Positions 16,487-23,764 of a stretch of 56,094 nucleotides of DNA are shown one piece after another. The notes under the pieces were generated by a model that made no database searches, had not been told where the DNA came from, and saw nothing but the letters and a program-made list of their open reading frames with translations. Within the stretch, counting starts at the first letter, position 1, and each line of letters begins with the position of its first letter. The position numbers were made by a program, and so were the translations under genes. Origin of the DNA: Billgrantia montanilacus (GTDB taxonomy: Bacteria; Pseudomonadota; Gammaproteobacteria; Pseudomonadales; Halomonadaceae); NCBI RefSeq assembly GCF_003336675.1, contig NZ_QPII01000025.1, positions 1 to 56,094 of the forward strand, written 5' to 3'.

Positions 16487-17254
16487 ATGCAACTGAGTGA
16501 AAAGAGCCGCCAGCGGATCGCACCCTGGGCGGCGGTGGCGATCCTGGTGGTGATCTGGGAAGCCACGGTGCGTCTGCTCGACGTGCCGGAGTTCATCTTT
16601 CCCGGGGCCTGGGCCACGGCGCAGGCGTTAGTGACCTACGCCGGTCCCATCGGCATGCACTCCTGGCAGACCTTCTGGACCACCATGGTGGGCTTTGGCA
16701 TCGGCGTGGCGGTGGGCCTGCTGCTGGGTTTTATCATCGGCTCGTCGAAATTTCTCTACCACGCCTGCTACCCGCTGCTGGTGGGCTTCAACGCCATTCC
16801 CAAGGTCGCCTTCGTGCCGATCCTGGTGGTGTGGTTCGGCATCGGCTCGGTGCCGGCGATCCTCACCGCCTTCCTGATCTGCTTCTTTCCTATCGTGGTC
16901 AACGTGGCTACCGGGCTTGCGACCCTGGAGCCGGAAATGGAGGACGTACTCCGGGTGCTGGGGGCGAAGCGACTCGACGTGCTGCTCAAGGTGGGGCTAC
17001 CGCGCTCGCTGCCCTACTTCTTCGCCTCGCTGAAGGTGGCCATCACCCTGGCCTTCGTCGGCACCGTGGTGTCCGAAACGGTGGCCTCCAACCAGGGTAT
17101 CGGCTACCTGATGATGAGTGCCGGCTCGCAGATGCGCATGGCGCTGGTGTTCGCCGGGCTGATCGTGATCAGCGCCATGGCGATGGTGATGTATGAGCTG
17201 TTTGCCGTGCTGGAGAAGCGGATGACGGGGTGGGCCCATCGGGGGCAGCGCTAG
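16487..17254 (+). CDS. ABC transporter permease (TauC/SsuC class)
   Basis: Integral membrane subunit, 255 aa, about six helices. The EAA-loop region (EMEDVLRVLGAKRLDVLLKVGLPRSLPYFFASLKVAITLAFVGTVVSE) contacts the ATPase. The start is the ATG at 16487 with GAGGA upstream. It completes a receptor-ATPase-permease operon. Its stop overlaps, on the other strand, the stop of the DUF1653 gene, so no terminator separates them. Confidence 0.92.
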   Translation: MQLSEKSRQRIAPWAAVAILVVIWEATVRLLDVPEFIFPGAWATAQALVTYAGPIGMHSWQTFWTTMVGFGIGVAVGLLLGFIIGSSKFLYHACYPLLVGFNAIPKVAFVPILVVWFGIGSVPAILTAFLICFFPIVVNVATGLATLEPEMEDVLRVLGAKRLDVLLKVGLPRSLPYFFASLKVAITLAFVGTVVSETVASNQGIGYLMMSAGSQMRMALVFAGLIVISAMAMVMYELFAVLEKRMTGWAHRGQR

Positions 17255-17475
17255 AACGCCTTCTCCAGGTCGAAGCGCGGCACCGGTTCGCCCTGGACCT
17301 CGACGGTCTCGGTGAACATGGCGAGCGGTCGGACCCACAGGCCGTACTCGCCGTAGAGGGCGCGATAGACCACCAGGGCTTCCTCGCTCTCGCTGTGGTG
17401 GGCGACGCCCAGCACCTCGTAGCGGTTGCCCTTGTAGTGGCTGTAGATGCCGGGAACGGGGTAGGGACTTGTCAT
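17251..17475 (-). CDS. DUF1653 domain protein
   Basis: A 74-aa soluble protein with the DUF1653 pattern: PGIYSHYKGNRYEVLGVAHHSESEEALVVYRALYGEYGLWVRPLAMFTETVE. The family is widespread and small, and its function is unknown to me. The start ATG at 17475 has GGAG 6 nt upstream. It is last in a minus-strand run truC-tcdA-DUF1653. Confidence 0.85.
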   Translation of the reverse strand: MTSPYPVPGIYSHYKGNRYEVLGVAHHSESEEALVVYRALYGEYGLWVRPLAMFTETVEVQGEPVPRFDLEKAF

Positions 17476-17510
17476 CGGAGTCTCCATGCAGTGAAGCGGG
17501 GTAGGGAGGG

Positions 17511-18344
17511 TCACTCGCCGGGTACGGCCGCAAGCTTGGCCAGCCTGGCCAACACCCGCGAGACGGCCGTGAACCCGAAGCTGCCGGTGACGAAGGTGGC
17601 GGAGCCGAAGCCCGAGGCGCAATCGAGCCGTGTCGCCTCGCCGGTTCCCGGCTTCTGGAAGCATACCTCGCCATCGTTGCCCGGATAGACCAGCTGCTCG
17701 TCGGAATAGACGCACTCTACCGAGAAGCGGCGCTTGGGGTTGCGCGAGAAGCCAAAATCACGGCGCAGGCGTGCACGAACCTTGGCCAGCAGCGGGTCGT
17801 GTTCCGTACGGCTCAGGTCCGCTATGCGGATGCGTGTGGGGTCGGTCTGGCCGCCGGCGGCCCCGGTTACCGTGATCGGCAGCTTGCGCCGCTTGCACCA
17901 GGCGATGAGCGCGGCCTTGGCCAGCACGCTGTCGATGGCATCCACCACGTGGTCGGCATCCTGGGGAATGCGCTCGGCCAGGTTGGTGGGGGTGACGAAG
18001 GCGCTATCCGCCACCACCTCGATGCCCGGCTGGATCGCCCTGCAGCGCTCGGCCAGGACTTCCACCTTGGGTCGGCCGATGGTGCCGTCCAGGGCGTGGA
18101 GCTGGCGATTGACATTGGAGACGCAGACATCGTCCAGGTCGATCAGCGTGAGCTTGCCGATGCCCGAGCGGGCCAGGGCTTCCACCGCCCAGCTGCCCAC
18201 GCCGCCGACGCCCACCACCACCACATGGGCGGTGCGGAAGCGCTCGGCGGCACGGGAACCATAGAGCCGACGGATGCCGCCGAAACGAAGGTCGTGGTCA
18301 TGCTGGGTGGCGGGGTCGCCATGGCTTGAGAATGGGGCTGTCAT
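17511..18344 (-). CDS. tcdA: tRNA threonylcarbamoyladenosine dehydratase
   Basis: ThiF/E1-like enzyme that uses ATP to cyclise t6A37 to ct6A in ANN-decoding tRNAs. 277 aa, with the nucleotide-binding GVGGVGSWAVEALARSGIGKLTLIDLDDVCVSNVNRQ and the adenylation segment VVDAIDSVLAKAALI. The length matches TcdA (about 270), and the C-terminal FGSATFVTGSFGF stretch is a TcdA feature. It sits 22 bp after truC, so two tRNA-modification genes are probably co-transcribed. Confidence 0.93.
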   Translation of the reverse strand: MTAPFSSHGDPATQHDHDLRFGGIRRLYGSRAAERFRTAHVVVVGVGGVGSWAVEALARSGIGKLTLIDLDDVCVSNVNRQLHALDGTIGRPKVEVLAERCRAIQPGIEVVADSAFVTPTNLAERIPQDADHVVDAIDSVLAKAALIAWCKRRKLPITVTGAAGGQTDPTRIRIADLSRTEHDPLLAKVRARLRRDFGFSRNPKRRFSVECVYSDEQLVYPGNDGEVCFQKPGTGEATRLDCASGFGSATFVTGSFGFTAVSRVLARLAKLAAVPGE

Positions 18345-18366
18345 GATCGCTGGTCAGGGCTCCCTG

Positions 18367-19134
18367 TCAGGTGGCGGGTTCGGGGTTGGGGGCGCTGAGG
18401 CTGGCACGGTTCACCGGCAGGTGGCCGCTCCAGCCGAAGCGTTCGAACAGGGCCGACATGGGGGCGTCAAGGGCGCAGCTCAAGCTCAGCCGATACGCCT
18501 CGAACGGATGCTCGAAGTCCAGGCCCACGGCGGCCAGCAACAGCCGCGGACACCCCAGCCGCTCCTTGAAGAAGCGGTTGTGGTTGCCCTTGCCGTGCTT
18601 GGCGTCACCGATGATGGGATAGCCCCGCTGTGACAGGTGACGGCGTATCTGGTGGCGGCGCCCGGTCACGGGGCATGCCTGCATGAGCGAGTAGCGGCTC
18701 TGCGGGTAGCGGTCCACCCGTACCGGCAGCTCGACGCTGTCGAGCCGCTTTACTTCGGTCATCGCCTCCATGGCCGGCATTTCCGCCTTGGGGCGGCTGC
18801 CGTCCTCCTCGCGCAGGGGATAGTCGAGCCAGTCGTGTTCGGGGCCAACGCCGCGAACCACCGCCAGGTAGCGCTTATGGACCCGGCGCTCGGTAAAGGC
18901 GTCCGCCAGCCGCGCTGCCGCCGCCGTTGACAGGGCAAAGACCATCGCCCCCGAGGTGGGGCGGTCCAGGCGGTGCACCGGATAGACCCGCTGGCCGAGC
19001 TGGTCGCGCAGGCGCTGTAACAGGAATTCTCGCTCACCCCGTGCCAGGGCCGTGCGGTGTACCAGCAGGCCAGCCGGCTTGTGCACGGCAACCAGGTGCT
19101 CGTCCCGGTGGAGAATCGTCAACGCTTCCGACAT
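18367..19134 (-). CDS. truC: tRNA pseudouridine(65) synthase
   Basis: RluA-family pseudouridine synthase, 255 aa. The catalytic motif HRLDRPTSG contains the essential Asp. Length, the opening LTILHRDEHLVAVHKPAGLLVHRT and RHQIRRHLSQRGYPIIGDAKHGKGNHNRFFKE match TruC rather than RluC/D, because there is no S4 domain. The start chosen is the ATG at 19134 (MSEALTIL); the open frame extends 15 codons more. The 106-bp gap to gdhA upstream shows no clear terminator. Confidence 0.9.
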   Translation of the reverse strand: MSEALTILHRDEHLVAVHKPAGLLVHRTALARGEREFLLQRLRDQLGQRVYPVHRLDRPTSGAMVFALSTAAAARLADAFTERRVHKRYLAVVRGVGPEHDWLDYPLREEDGSRPKAEMPAMEAMTEVKRLDSVELPVRVDRYPQSRYSLMQACPVTGRRHQIRRHLSQRGYPIIGDAKHGKGNHNRFFKERLGCPRLLLAAVGLDFEHPFEAYRLSLSCALDAPMSALFERFGWSGHLPVNRASLSAPNPEPAT

Positions 19135-19240
19135 GTCAGCCTGGCTCGTGGAACGGGGCCGCCATTGTCGCCGCCCCACGAGGCGTTGTCACCTCGATGG
19201 CTGTCTTGTCACCTACAGGCATGAGGGTCTGCGCATGCCG

Positions 19241-20539
19241 TCATTCGCTGTCCTGACAGTTGCCCCGCTGAAGGATGCCGTGGGCGATGCGTTCGATACC
19301 CTGGCGATAAGCGGCCTGACGGTAGGAAATCGACTCCGCCTCGGCCCGCTCCAGCACCCGCCGCCCCTGGCTTTCGATCCGTTCGGCCAGGCGCTCGTTC
19401 ACGGTTTCTTCCGACCAGCGCTCTCCGGTACGATTCTGCACCCACTCGTAGTAGCTGACGATAACGCCGCCGGTATTGGCCAGCACGTCCGGCAGGACCG
19501 GAACGTCGCGCTCGTCGAGCGCCGCCTCGGCCTGGCTGGTAACGGGGCCGTTGGCGATCTCGAGCAGGGCCTTCGCCTTCACCTGGTCCACATTGTCGCC
19601 GCGAACCTGATCCTCGAGCGCCGCGAGTACCAGGACGTCGACATCCAGGGTCAGCAGGTCGTCCCGATCGAGGTGCTCGACGTTCTCGGCGATACAGACC
19701 GATTCGTCGCAGTAGACGAGATCGTGCAGCCGCTGGTTCTGTGTCTTCTGCTGCATGATCGGTTCCGGGTCCAGCCCCTCGCTACTGTAGATGGCGCCGC
19801 CCGAGTCGGAGAGGGCGACGATGCGATAGCCGCGCTCGTGGGCGAGCCGGGCAAAATGGTAGGCAGCATTGCCGAAACCCTGGATGGCCAGCGTCGTGTC
19901 TTCCGGCTTGCGCTGCTCACGCTTGGCCCACTGGTCCAGCACGTGCAGGGCGCCGCGCCCGGTGGCCGCTACACGGCCATGGGAGCCGCCCAGCGCCGGA
20001 GGCTTGCCGGTTATGGCAGCAGGCTCCTTGCAGCGCACGATATGGTTGTATTCATCGGCCATCCAGCCCATCACCGTGGCGTTGGTATTGACGTCCGGTG
20101 CGGGGATATCACGGCGGGGGCCCATGACGTCGGCAATGGCGCGTATATATCCCCGCGCGAGCCGCTCCAGTTCGAGGCGTGAGAGCTGCTTGGGGTCGAC
20201 CTTGACTCCGCCCTTGCCGCCGCCATAGGGCAGGTCGACGACGGCACATTTCACCGCCATCCAGAAGCTCAGGGTGGTGACCTCCAACTGGTCGACGTCG
20301 GGGTGGAAGCGAATGCCACCCTTGGCCGGGCCCAGCGTGGTGTCGTATTGCACGCGCCAGCCAGGAAAGACGCGCAGCCGACCGTCATCCATGCGCACAG
20401 ACACGGCAACCTGTAGCGACAGGCTTGGCTGCATCAGGCGCTCGATGACGTCGTCGTGGACGTCGAGTGCCTCGAAGACATCCTCCAGGCGGGAGCGGGC
20501 ATCGTCGAAGAGATTGGCATGATCCTTTTGCCGTGACAT
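19241..20539 (-). CDS. gdhA: Glu/Leu/Phe/Val family dehydrogenase (glutamate dehydrogenase)
   Basis: Catalyses reversible oxidative deamination of an amino acid, most likely glutamate to 2-oxoglutarate, with NAD(P). 432 aa. Signatures: GGIRFHPDVD, the LPYGGGKGG loop at 103-111 with the substrate-binding lysines around it, PAPDVNTNATVMGWMADEY, and the Rossmann glycine motif IQGFGNAAYHFARL. The start ATG at 20539 is placed 6 nt after GGAGG; the ATG two codons upstream is too close to it. No terminator was seen downstream. Confidence 0.92.
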   Translation of the reverse strand: MSRQKDHANLFDDARSRLEDVFEALDVHDDVIERLMQPSLSLQVAVSVRMDDGRLRVFPGWRVQYDTTLGPAKGGIRFHPDVDQLEVTTLSFWMAVKCAVVDLPYGGGKGGVKVDPKQLSRLELERLARGYIRAIADVMGPRRDIPAPDVNTNATVMGWMADEYNHIVRCKEPAAITGKPPALGGSHGRVAATGRGALHVLDQWAKREQRKPEDTTLAIQGFGNAAYHFARLAHERGYRIVALSDSGGAIYSSEGLDPEPIMQQKTQNQRLHDLVYCDESVCIAENVEHLDRDDLLTLDVDVLVLAALEDQVRGDNVDQVKAKALLEIANGPVTSQAEAALDERDVPVLPDVLANTGGVIVSYYEWVQNRTGERWSEETVNERLAERIESQGRRVLERAEAESISYRQAAYRQGIERIAHGILQRGNCQDSE

Positions 20540-20804
20540 CGTCATCCTCCATTGTCGAGACGGGATAGTTGTCGATAGAAAACAGCGTAGCAGCCCTCTC
20601 ACCTCGGCCATTGGCGTGTTGGTGACGGGTACGAAAAATTTCAGTCGATTACAGGATGAATCACTATCCCGGGCAGGCGGTAGGCCAAGGATCGATCAGG
20701 GAAGGGGCGCCGTGAACCCACCGACGCATAAAACACTCTCGTGGTGTGGCGGCGAGATGCAACTGTTGCTGATCGCCGTCGGAACTGGCCGAATTCGAGA
20801 AGGC

Positions 20805-20855
20805 CTTGCCACTCCGGCTCCCTGTGTTCAGAACACCCGGAGCCGGAGTGGCAAG
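20805..20855. repeat. 51-bp palindrome with 17-bp perfect arms
   Basis: Arms CTTGCCACTCCGGCTCC (20805-20821) and its exact complement (20839-20855) enclose a loop in which GTGTT and AACAC can pair further. There is no U-run on either side. The arms are followed by three GGCAAG direct repeats. It could be an extragenic palindrome or part of a non-autonomous element. Confidence 0.75.
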
Positions 20856-20895
20856 ACGGAAATGGCAAGGCGAGTGCGGCAAGTCGGCGAGACGC

Positions 20896-20922
20896 AGCAC
20901 CACAGCCGGTCGCCGTGGTGCT
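20896..20922 (-). terminator. hairpin after the PPC-repeat gene
   Basis: An 8-bp stem AGCACCAC/GTGGTGCT with an 11-nt loop lies 20 bp past the stop of the PPC-repeat gene. There is no U-run, so it may act with Rho or as an mRNA 3' stabiliser. Confidence 0.45.
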
Positions 20923-20941
20923 CCAAGCTATCGCAAAATGG

Positions 20942-22378
20942 TTATTCGGCGCTCAGACTCAGCACATAGGAGCCGCTGTCGCTGCCGTTGAAGGAGCGGG
21001 CGATGGCGCGATATTCGCCGGGCTCCAGGTGGGTCTCGATACGCGCGTCAAGGTTGTCGCCACTATCGTCATCGTTCAGGAACAGCCCTTCTCCCTCCAG
21101 CTCCAGGTAGGCGTCCAGCTCGCTGGACATCATGTCCAGCCGATAGGTGCCGGCTTCGTCCAGTTGAAACGTATAGGCGTCCCGGGCACCCACCTCCAGT
21201 CGGGCATTGAGGGGCTGTCCGATTGACAGCTGGCCGTCGGCGGGGAGTTCGTCGAGCTCCACTGCGGAAGCCTTGAGTTCAAACAGCCCACTTCCACTGA
21301 AGCTGTGGCTTCGTGCGGTAACGGTGTAGCTGCCTGGCCCCAGGTTGTAGCGAATCCGCGCATTGAGCTCTTCGCCGCCGTCGTCGTCGCTGGTGGAGAT
21401 GCCTTCACCATGCAGTTCGAGGAAGGCATCGAAGTCGCTGGAGAGCATATCGATGGTCACGGTGGCGGGAGTCTCGAGGGTCAGCTGGTATGTCAGCGGT
21501 TCGCCATTGAGCCAGCCCTGAAGCGGCTCGTCGATCGTCAGTTCGCCACTGTTGCGCAGCGAGGCACCGTCGGCGAGTTCATGAGGTTCCACGGAAAGGG
21601 TGTAGAGGCCGCTCTCCTGGCCGTAGGCGGTACGAGCGGTGAGCTGGTATTCGCCCGGTTCGAGGAAATCGGCGATGCGAGCGTCCAGGTTGCCGGCGCT
21701 GTCGTCATCCTCGCGTTGGTAACCATGGGGTCCTTCCAGGACAAGGTAGGCGTCCACATCGCTGGAGCGCATCTCGATCTGGTAAAGCCCGCTCTCCTCC
21801 ACTGTCAGCGTGTACTGATCCGAGCCGTCCTGCAGCCAGCCATCGGCACGTGAAGGGACGCTCAGGGTGTCGCTGGTGGTGAGTTCCATGCTGCGGCTGG
21901 TCAGGCTGAAGGGACCATAGCTGTGCAGGTCGTTGCCACTCACGATCAGGGTGTAATCACCGCTCTCGTCGATGCGATGGCGCAGTGCCGGCGTCTGGCC
22001 AGGGTCGAGATAGGCAGTAGGCTCGTAGGTCGATGTAAGCATCTGCTCTTCATCGTCATACAGCGATAGGGTGCCATGCAGTGGGCCGCCGAGCTCGATC
22101 TCGATCAGCGCGCCCTCTTCGAGCGGCAGGGTGAAGCGGGTGAAGCGGCTGCCATCCTTGCCATTGAGCTCGCTCTGCGAGGTGATCTCGCCACGGTGGC
22201 GCTCGCCCAGCTGAATGAGCTCGAAGGTGGACATGCCGCTATCGTCATCCGCCGTGGTTTCAATTTCGGTGTCGGATTCGGAAGAGGTGGCGAGGGCCGG
22301 CAACTGCCAGCCGATCAGCAAGCCGACGGCTACACCGCCAAGGGCAGTCAGGGTCATGGAGGAGGCACGGTTGGCCAT
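20942..22378 (-). CDS. exported protein with PPC-type beta-sandwich repeats
   Basis: A 478-aa secreted or periplasmic protein. The ATG at 22378 has AAGGA 8 nt upstream; an uncleaved anchor or signal peptide (MTLTALGGVAVGLLIGWQLPALA) follows. The rest is a very acidic array of about 90-110-aa modules. Three are clear, each with SSDxDA(Y/F)LxLxGxG, then an acid loop (REDDDSAGNLDARI, TSDDDGGEELNARI, LNDDDSGDNLDARI) and LxPGxYxxxAR; a fourth, weaker one precedes them. This is the pre-peptidase C-terminal (PPC) fold, usually an accessory of secreted proteases, but no catalytic domain is present. The role is unknown; Ca binding by the acid loops is likely. Confidence 0.85.
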   Translation of the reverse strand: MANRASSMTLTALGGVAVGLLIGWQLPALATSSESDTEIETTADDDSGMSTFELIQLGERHRGEITSQSELNGKDGSRFTRFTLPLEEGALIEIELGGPLHGTLSLYDDEEQMLTSTYEPTAYLDPGQTPALRHRIDESGDYTLIVSGNDLHSYGPFSLTSRSMELTTSDTLSVPSRADGWLQDGSDQYTLTVEESGLYQIEMRSSDVDAYLVLEGPHGYQREDDDSAGNLDARIADFLEPGEYQLTARTAYGQESGLYTLSVEPHELADGASLRNSGELTIDEPLQGWLNGEPLTYQLTLETPATVTIDMLSSDFDAFLELHGEGISTSDDDGGEELNARIRYNLGPGSYTVTARSHSFSGSGLFELKASAVELDELPADGQLSIGQPLNARLEVGARDAYTFQLDEAGTYRLDMMSSELDAYLELEGEGLFLNDDDSGDNLDARIETHLEPGEYRAIARSFNGSDSGSYVLSLSAE

Positions 22379-22616
22379 GGAAGCATCCTTGTTCGATGGC
22401 GAAGCATCGGTTAGGGGAGGCACCCGGTTATCCGGGCGATGTTTACATTACGTAACCATTATACGGGGCTTCTTCGTTGAGGGGCAGTGGGGAGTGCTTG
22501 TCACTTGAAGTGAGCCCCGGGACCCCCAACCTCTCTCTGTGAAAGCCGGAAAACTCTCCCGTCAACGTTCAACCGACCGTACTACCAACCTTATCTACCC
22601 ATCAACAGGAGTCATC

Positions 22617-23282
22617 ATGTCCTCAACCGTCTTGATCACCGGTGCCAACCGCGGCGTCGGCCTGGCACTGGCCCGGCATTATCATGGCGAGGGCTGGCAG
22701 GTGATCGGGGTCTGTCGCCAGACATCCGCCGAGCTGGACGCAGTGGCCAGCCGGGTGGTGGAAGGTATCGATGTGACCCGTGCCGCCGATGTCACCCGAC
22801 TCGCCGAGAAGGTGAAGGATCAGCGGCTCGACCTGCTGATCAACAACGCCGGCCTGCTGCGCGACGAGTCCCTGGACGAACTGAATTTCGACACCATCCG
22901 GGAACAGATGGAGATCAATGCCTACGCGCCGCTCGCCGTGGTGGAGGCGTTGCTCGACAACCTGGGGGAAGGCAGCAAGATCGCCAACATAACCAGCCGC
23001 ATGGGATCGATCGCCGACAACGATTCCGGAGGTCGCTACGGCTATCGCGCCTCCAAGGCAGCACTCAATGCCTTCGGCAAGTCGCTGGCCATTGACCTGG
23101 CCCCCCGCGGGATTTCGGTCATCCAGCTCCATCCCGGTTTCGTGAAGACCCGCATGGTCAATTTCGGCGGCATGATTTCACCGGAGGAGGCCGCAGCCGG
23201 CATCGCGGCGCGTATCGCGGCACTGACACTCGAGACCACGGGTACCTTCTGGCACAGCAACGGCGAACCGCTGCCCTGGTAA
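22617..23282 (+). CDS. short-chain dehydrogenase/reductase
   Basis: A classical SDR of 221 aa with the cofactor motif TGANRGVGLALA near the N-terminus, NNAG, the catalytic Ser (ITSRMGSI region) and YRASK with Tyr and Lys. AGGAG lies 6 nt before the ATG at 22617. It belongs to the group of small cytosolic SDRs similar to the C-factor-like family, substrate unknown. It is divergent from the PPC-repeat gene; the 238-bp gap contains a minus-strand TATAAT (22458-22463) and otherwise nothing recognisable. Confidence 0.88.
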   Translation: MSSTVLITGANRGVGLALARHYHGEGWQVIGVCRQTSAELDAVASRVVEGIDVTRAADVTRLAEKVKDQRLDLLINNAGLLRDESLDELNFDTIREQMEINAYAPLAVVEALLDNLGEGSKIANITSRMGSIADNDSGGRYGYRASKAALNAFGKSLAIDLAPRGISVIQLHPGFVKTRMVNFGGMISPEEAAAGIAARIAALTLETTGTFWHSNGEPLPW

Positions 23283-23349
23283 GGCAGGAGCCGTCGCCGA
23301 TGGATAGAGCCTCCTTGGGTTCGTGACAGGCGCGAGAATTAACGCGTTC

Positions 23350-23375
23350 GCCCGGGCAGAACGAGCCCGGGTGAT
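23350..23375 (+). terminator. hairpin after the SDR gene
   Basis: CCCGGGC and GCCCGGG arms separated by a short loop lie about 70 bp past the stop. The downstream sequence is not U-rich, so it is a weak candidate. Confidence 0.4.
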
Positions 23376-23446
23376 AGACGGTCTTGACCTCCAATCGATA
23401 GATAAGCCCGGCTTGAGGTTGCGGAGGCGAACTGCTAAATTATCCG

Positions 23447-23461
23447 TGATAATCGTTATCA
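23447..23461. promoter_or_regulatory. Fur box upstream of the heme uptake operon
   Basis: TGATAAT-C-GTTATCA matches the 7-1-7 Fur consensus TGATAAT-N-ATTATCA at 13 of 14 arm positions. It lies 23 bp upstream of hemP, so the operon should be repressed by Fur when iron is plentiful. Confidence 0.9.
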
Positions 23462-23483
23462 TTAACAAGAGGCAGTGAATCGC

Positions 23484-23675
23484 ATGCACCCGCCTGACGG
23501 TTCGCCCCGTGACATGATTCTTGGCCATGAGGCCCGCTTCGATGACCGCGAGCAGTGCAGAGAGGTCGATAGCCGCACCCTGCTCGGCCCCGACGACAAG
23601 TTGGTCATTCATCACGAGGGGAGGCGCTACATGCTCCGTCGCACCCGACTGGGCAAGCTGATTCTCACCACCTGA
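23484..23675 (+). CDS. hemP: hemin uptake protein HemP
   Basis: A 63-aa protein with the HemP signature: SRTLLGPDDKLVIHHEGRRYMLRRTRLGKLILTT. HemP leads heme operons in many proteobacteria; in some it acts as a regulator of the receptor gene, otherwise its job is unclear. The ATG at 23484 was chosen (AAGAGG 11 nt upstream); a GTG at 23475 is the alternative. It sits directly after the Fur box and 89 bp before the receptor gene. Confidence 0.9.
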   Translation: MHPPDGSPRDMILGHEARFDDREQCREVDSRTLLGPDDKLVIHHEGRRYMLRRTRLGKLILTT

Positions 23676-23764
23676 CAAACCGTTCGACACCCGCCAGCCA
23701 GGCCGCGGCCACGCCGCACCCAGCCAGCCGATCACCCTGACACTTTCCGGGAAACGTCTGGCCA

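Larger units (their letters stand above)
20540..20941. other. 400-bp intergenic region with palindromes, no gene
   Basis: No gene is supported. It holds the gdhA upstream region, a degenerate GGCGCCGTGAACCCA segment (from about 20705) resembling the start of the 67-bp repeat, the large 20805-20855 palindrome, and a hairpin at 20896-20922. Confidence 0.6.
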
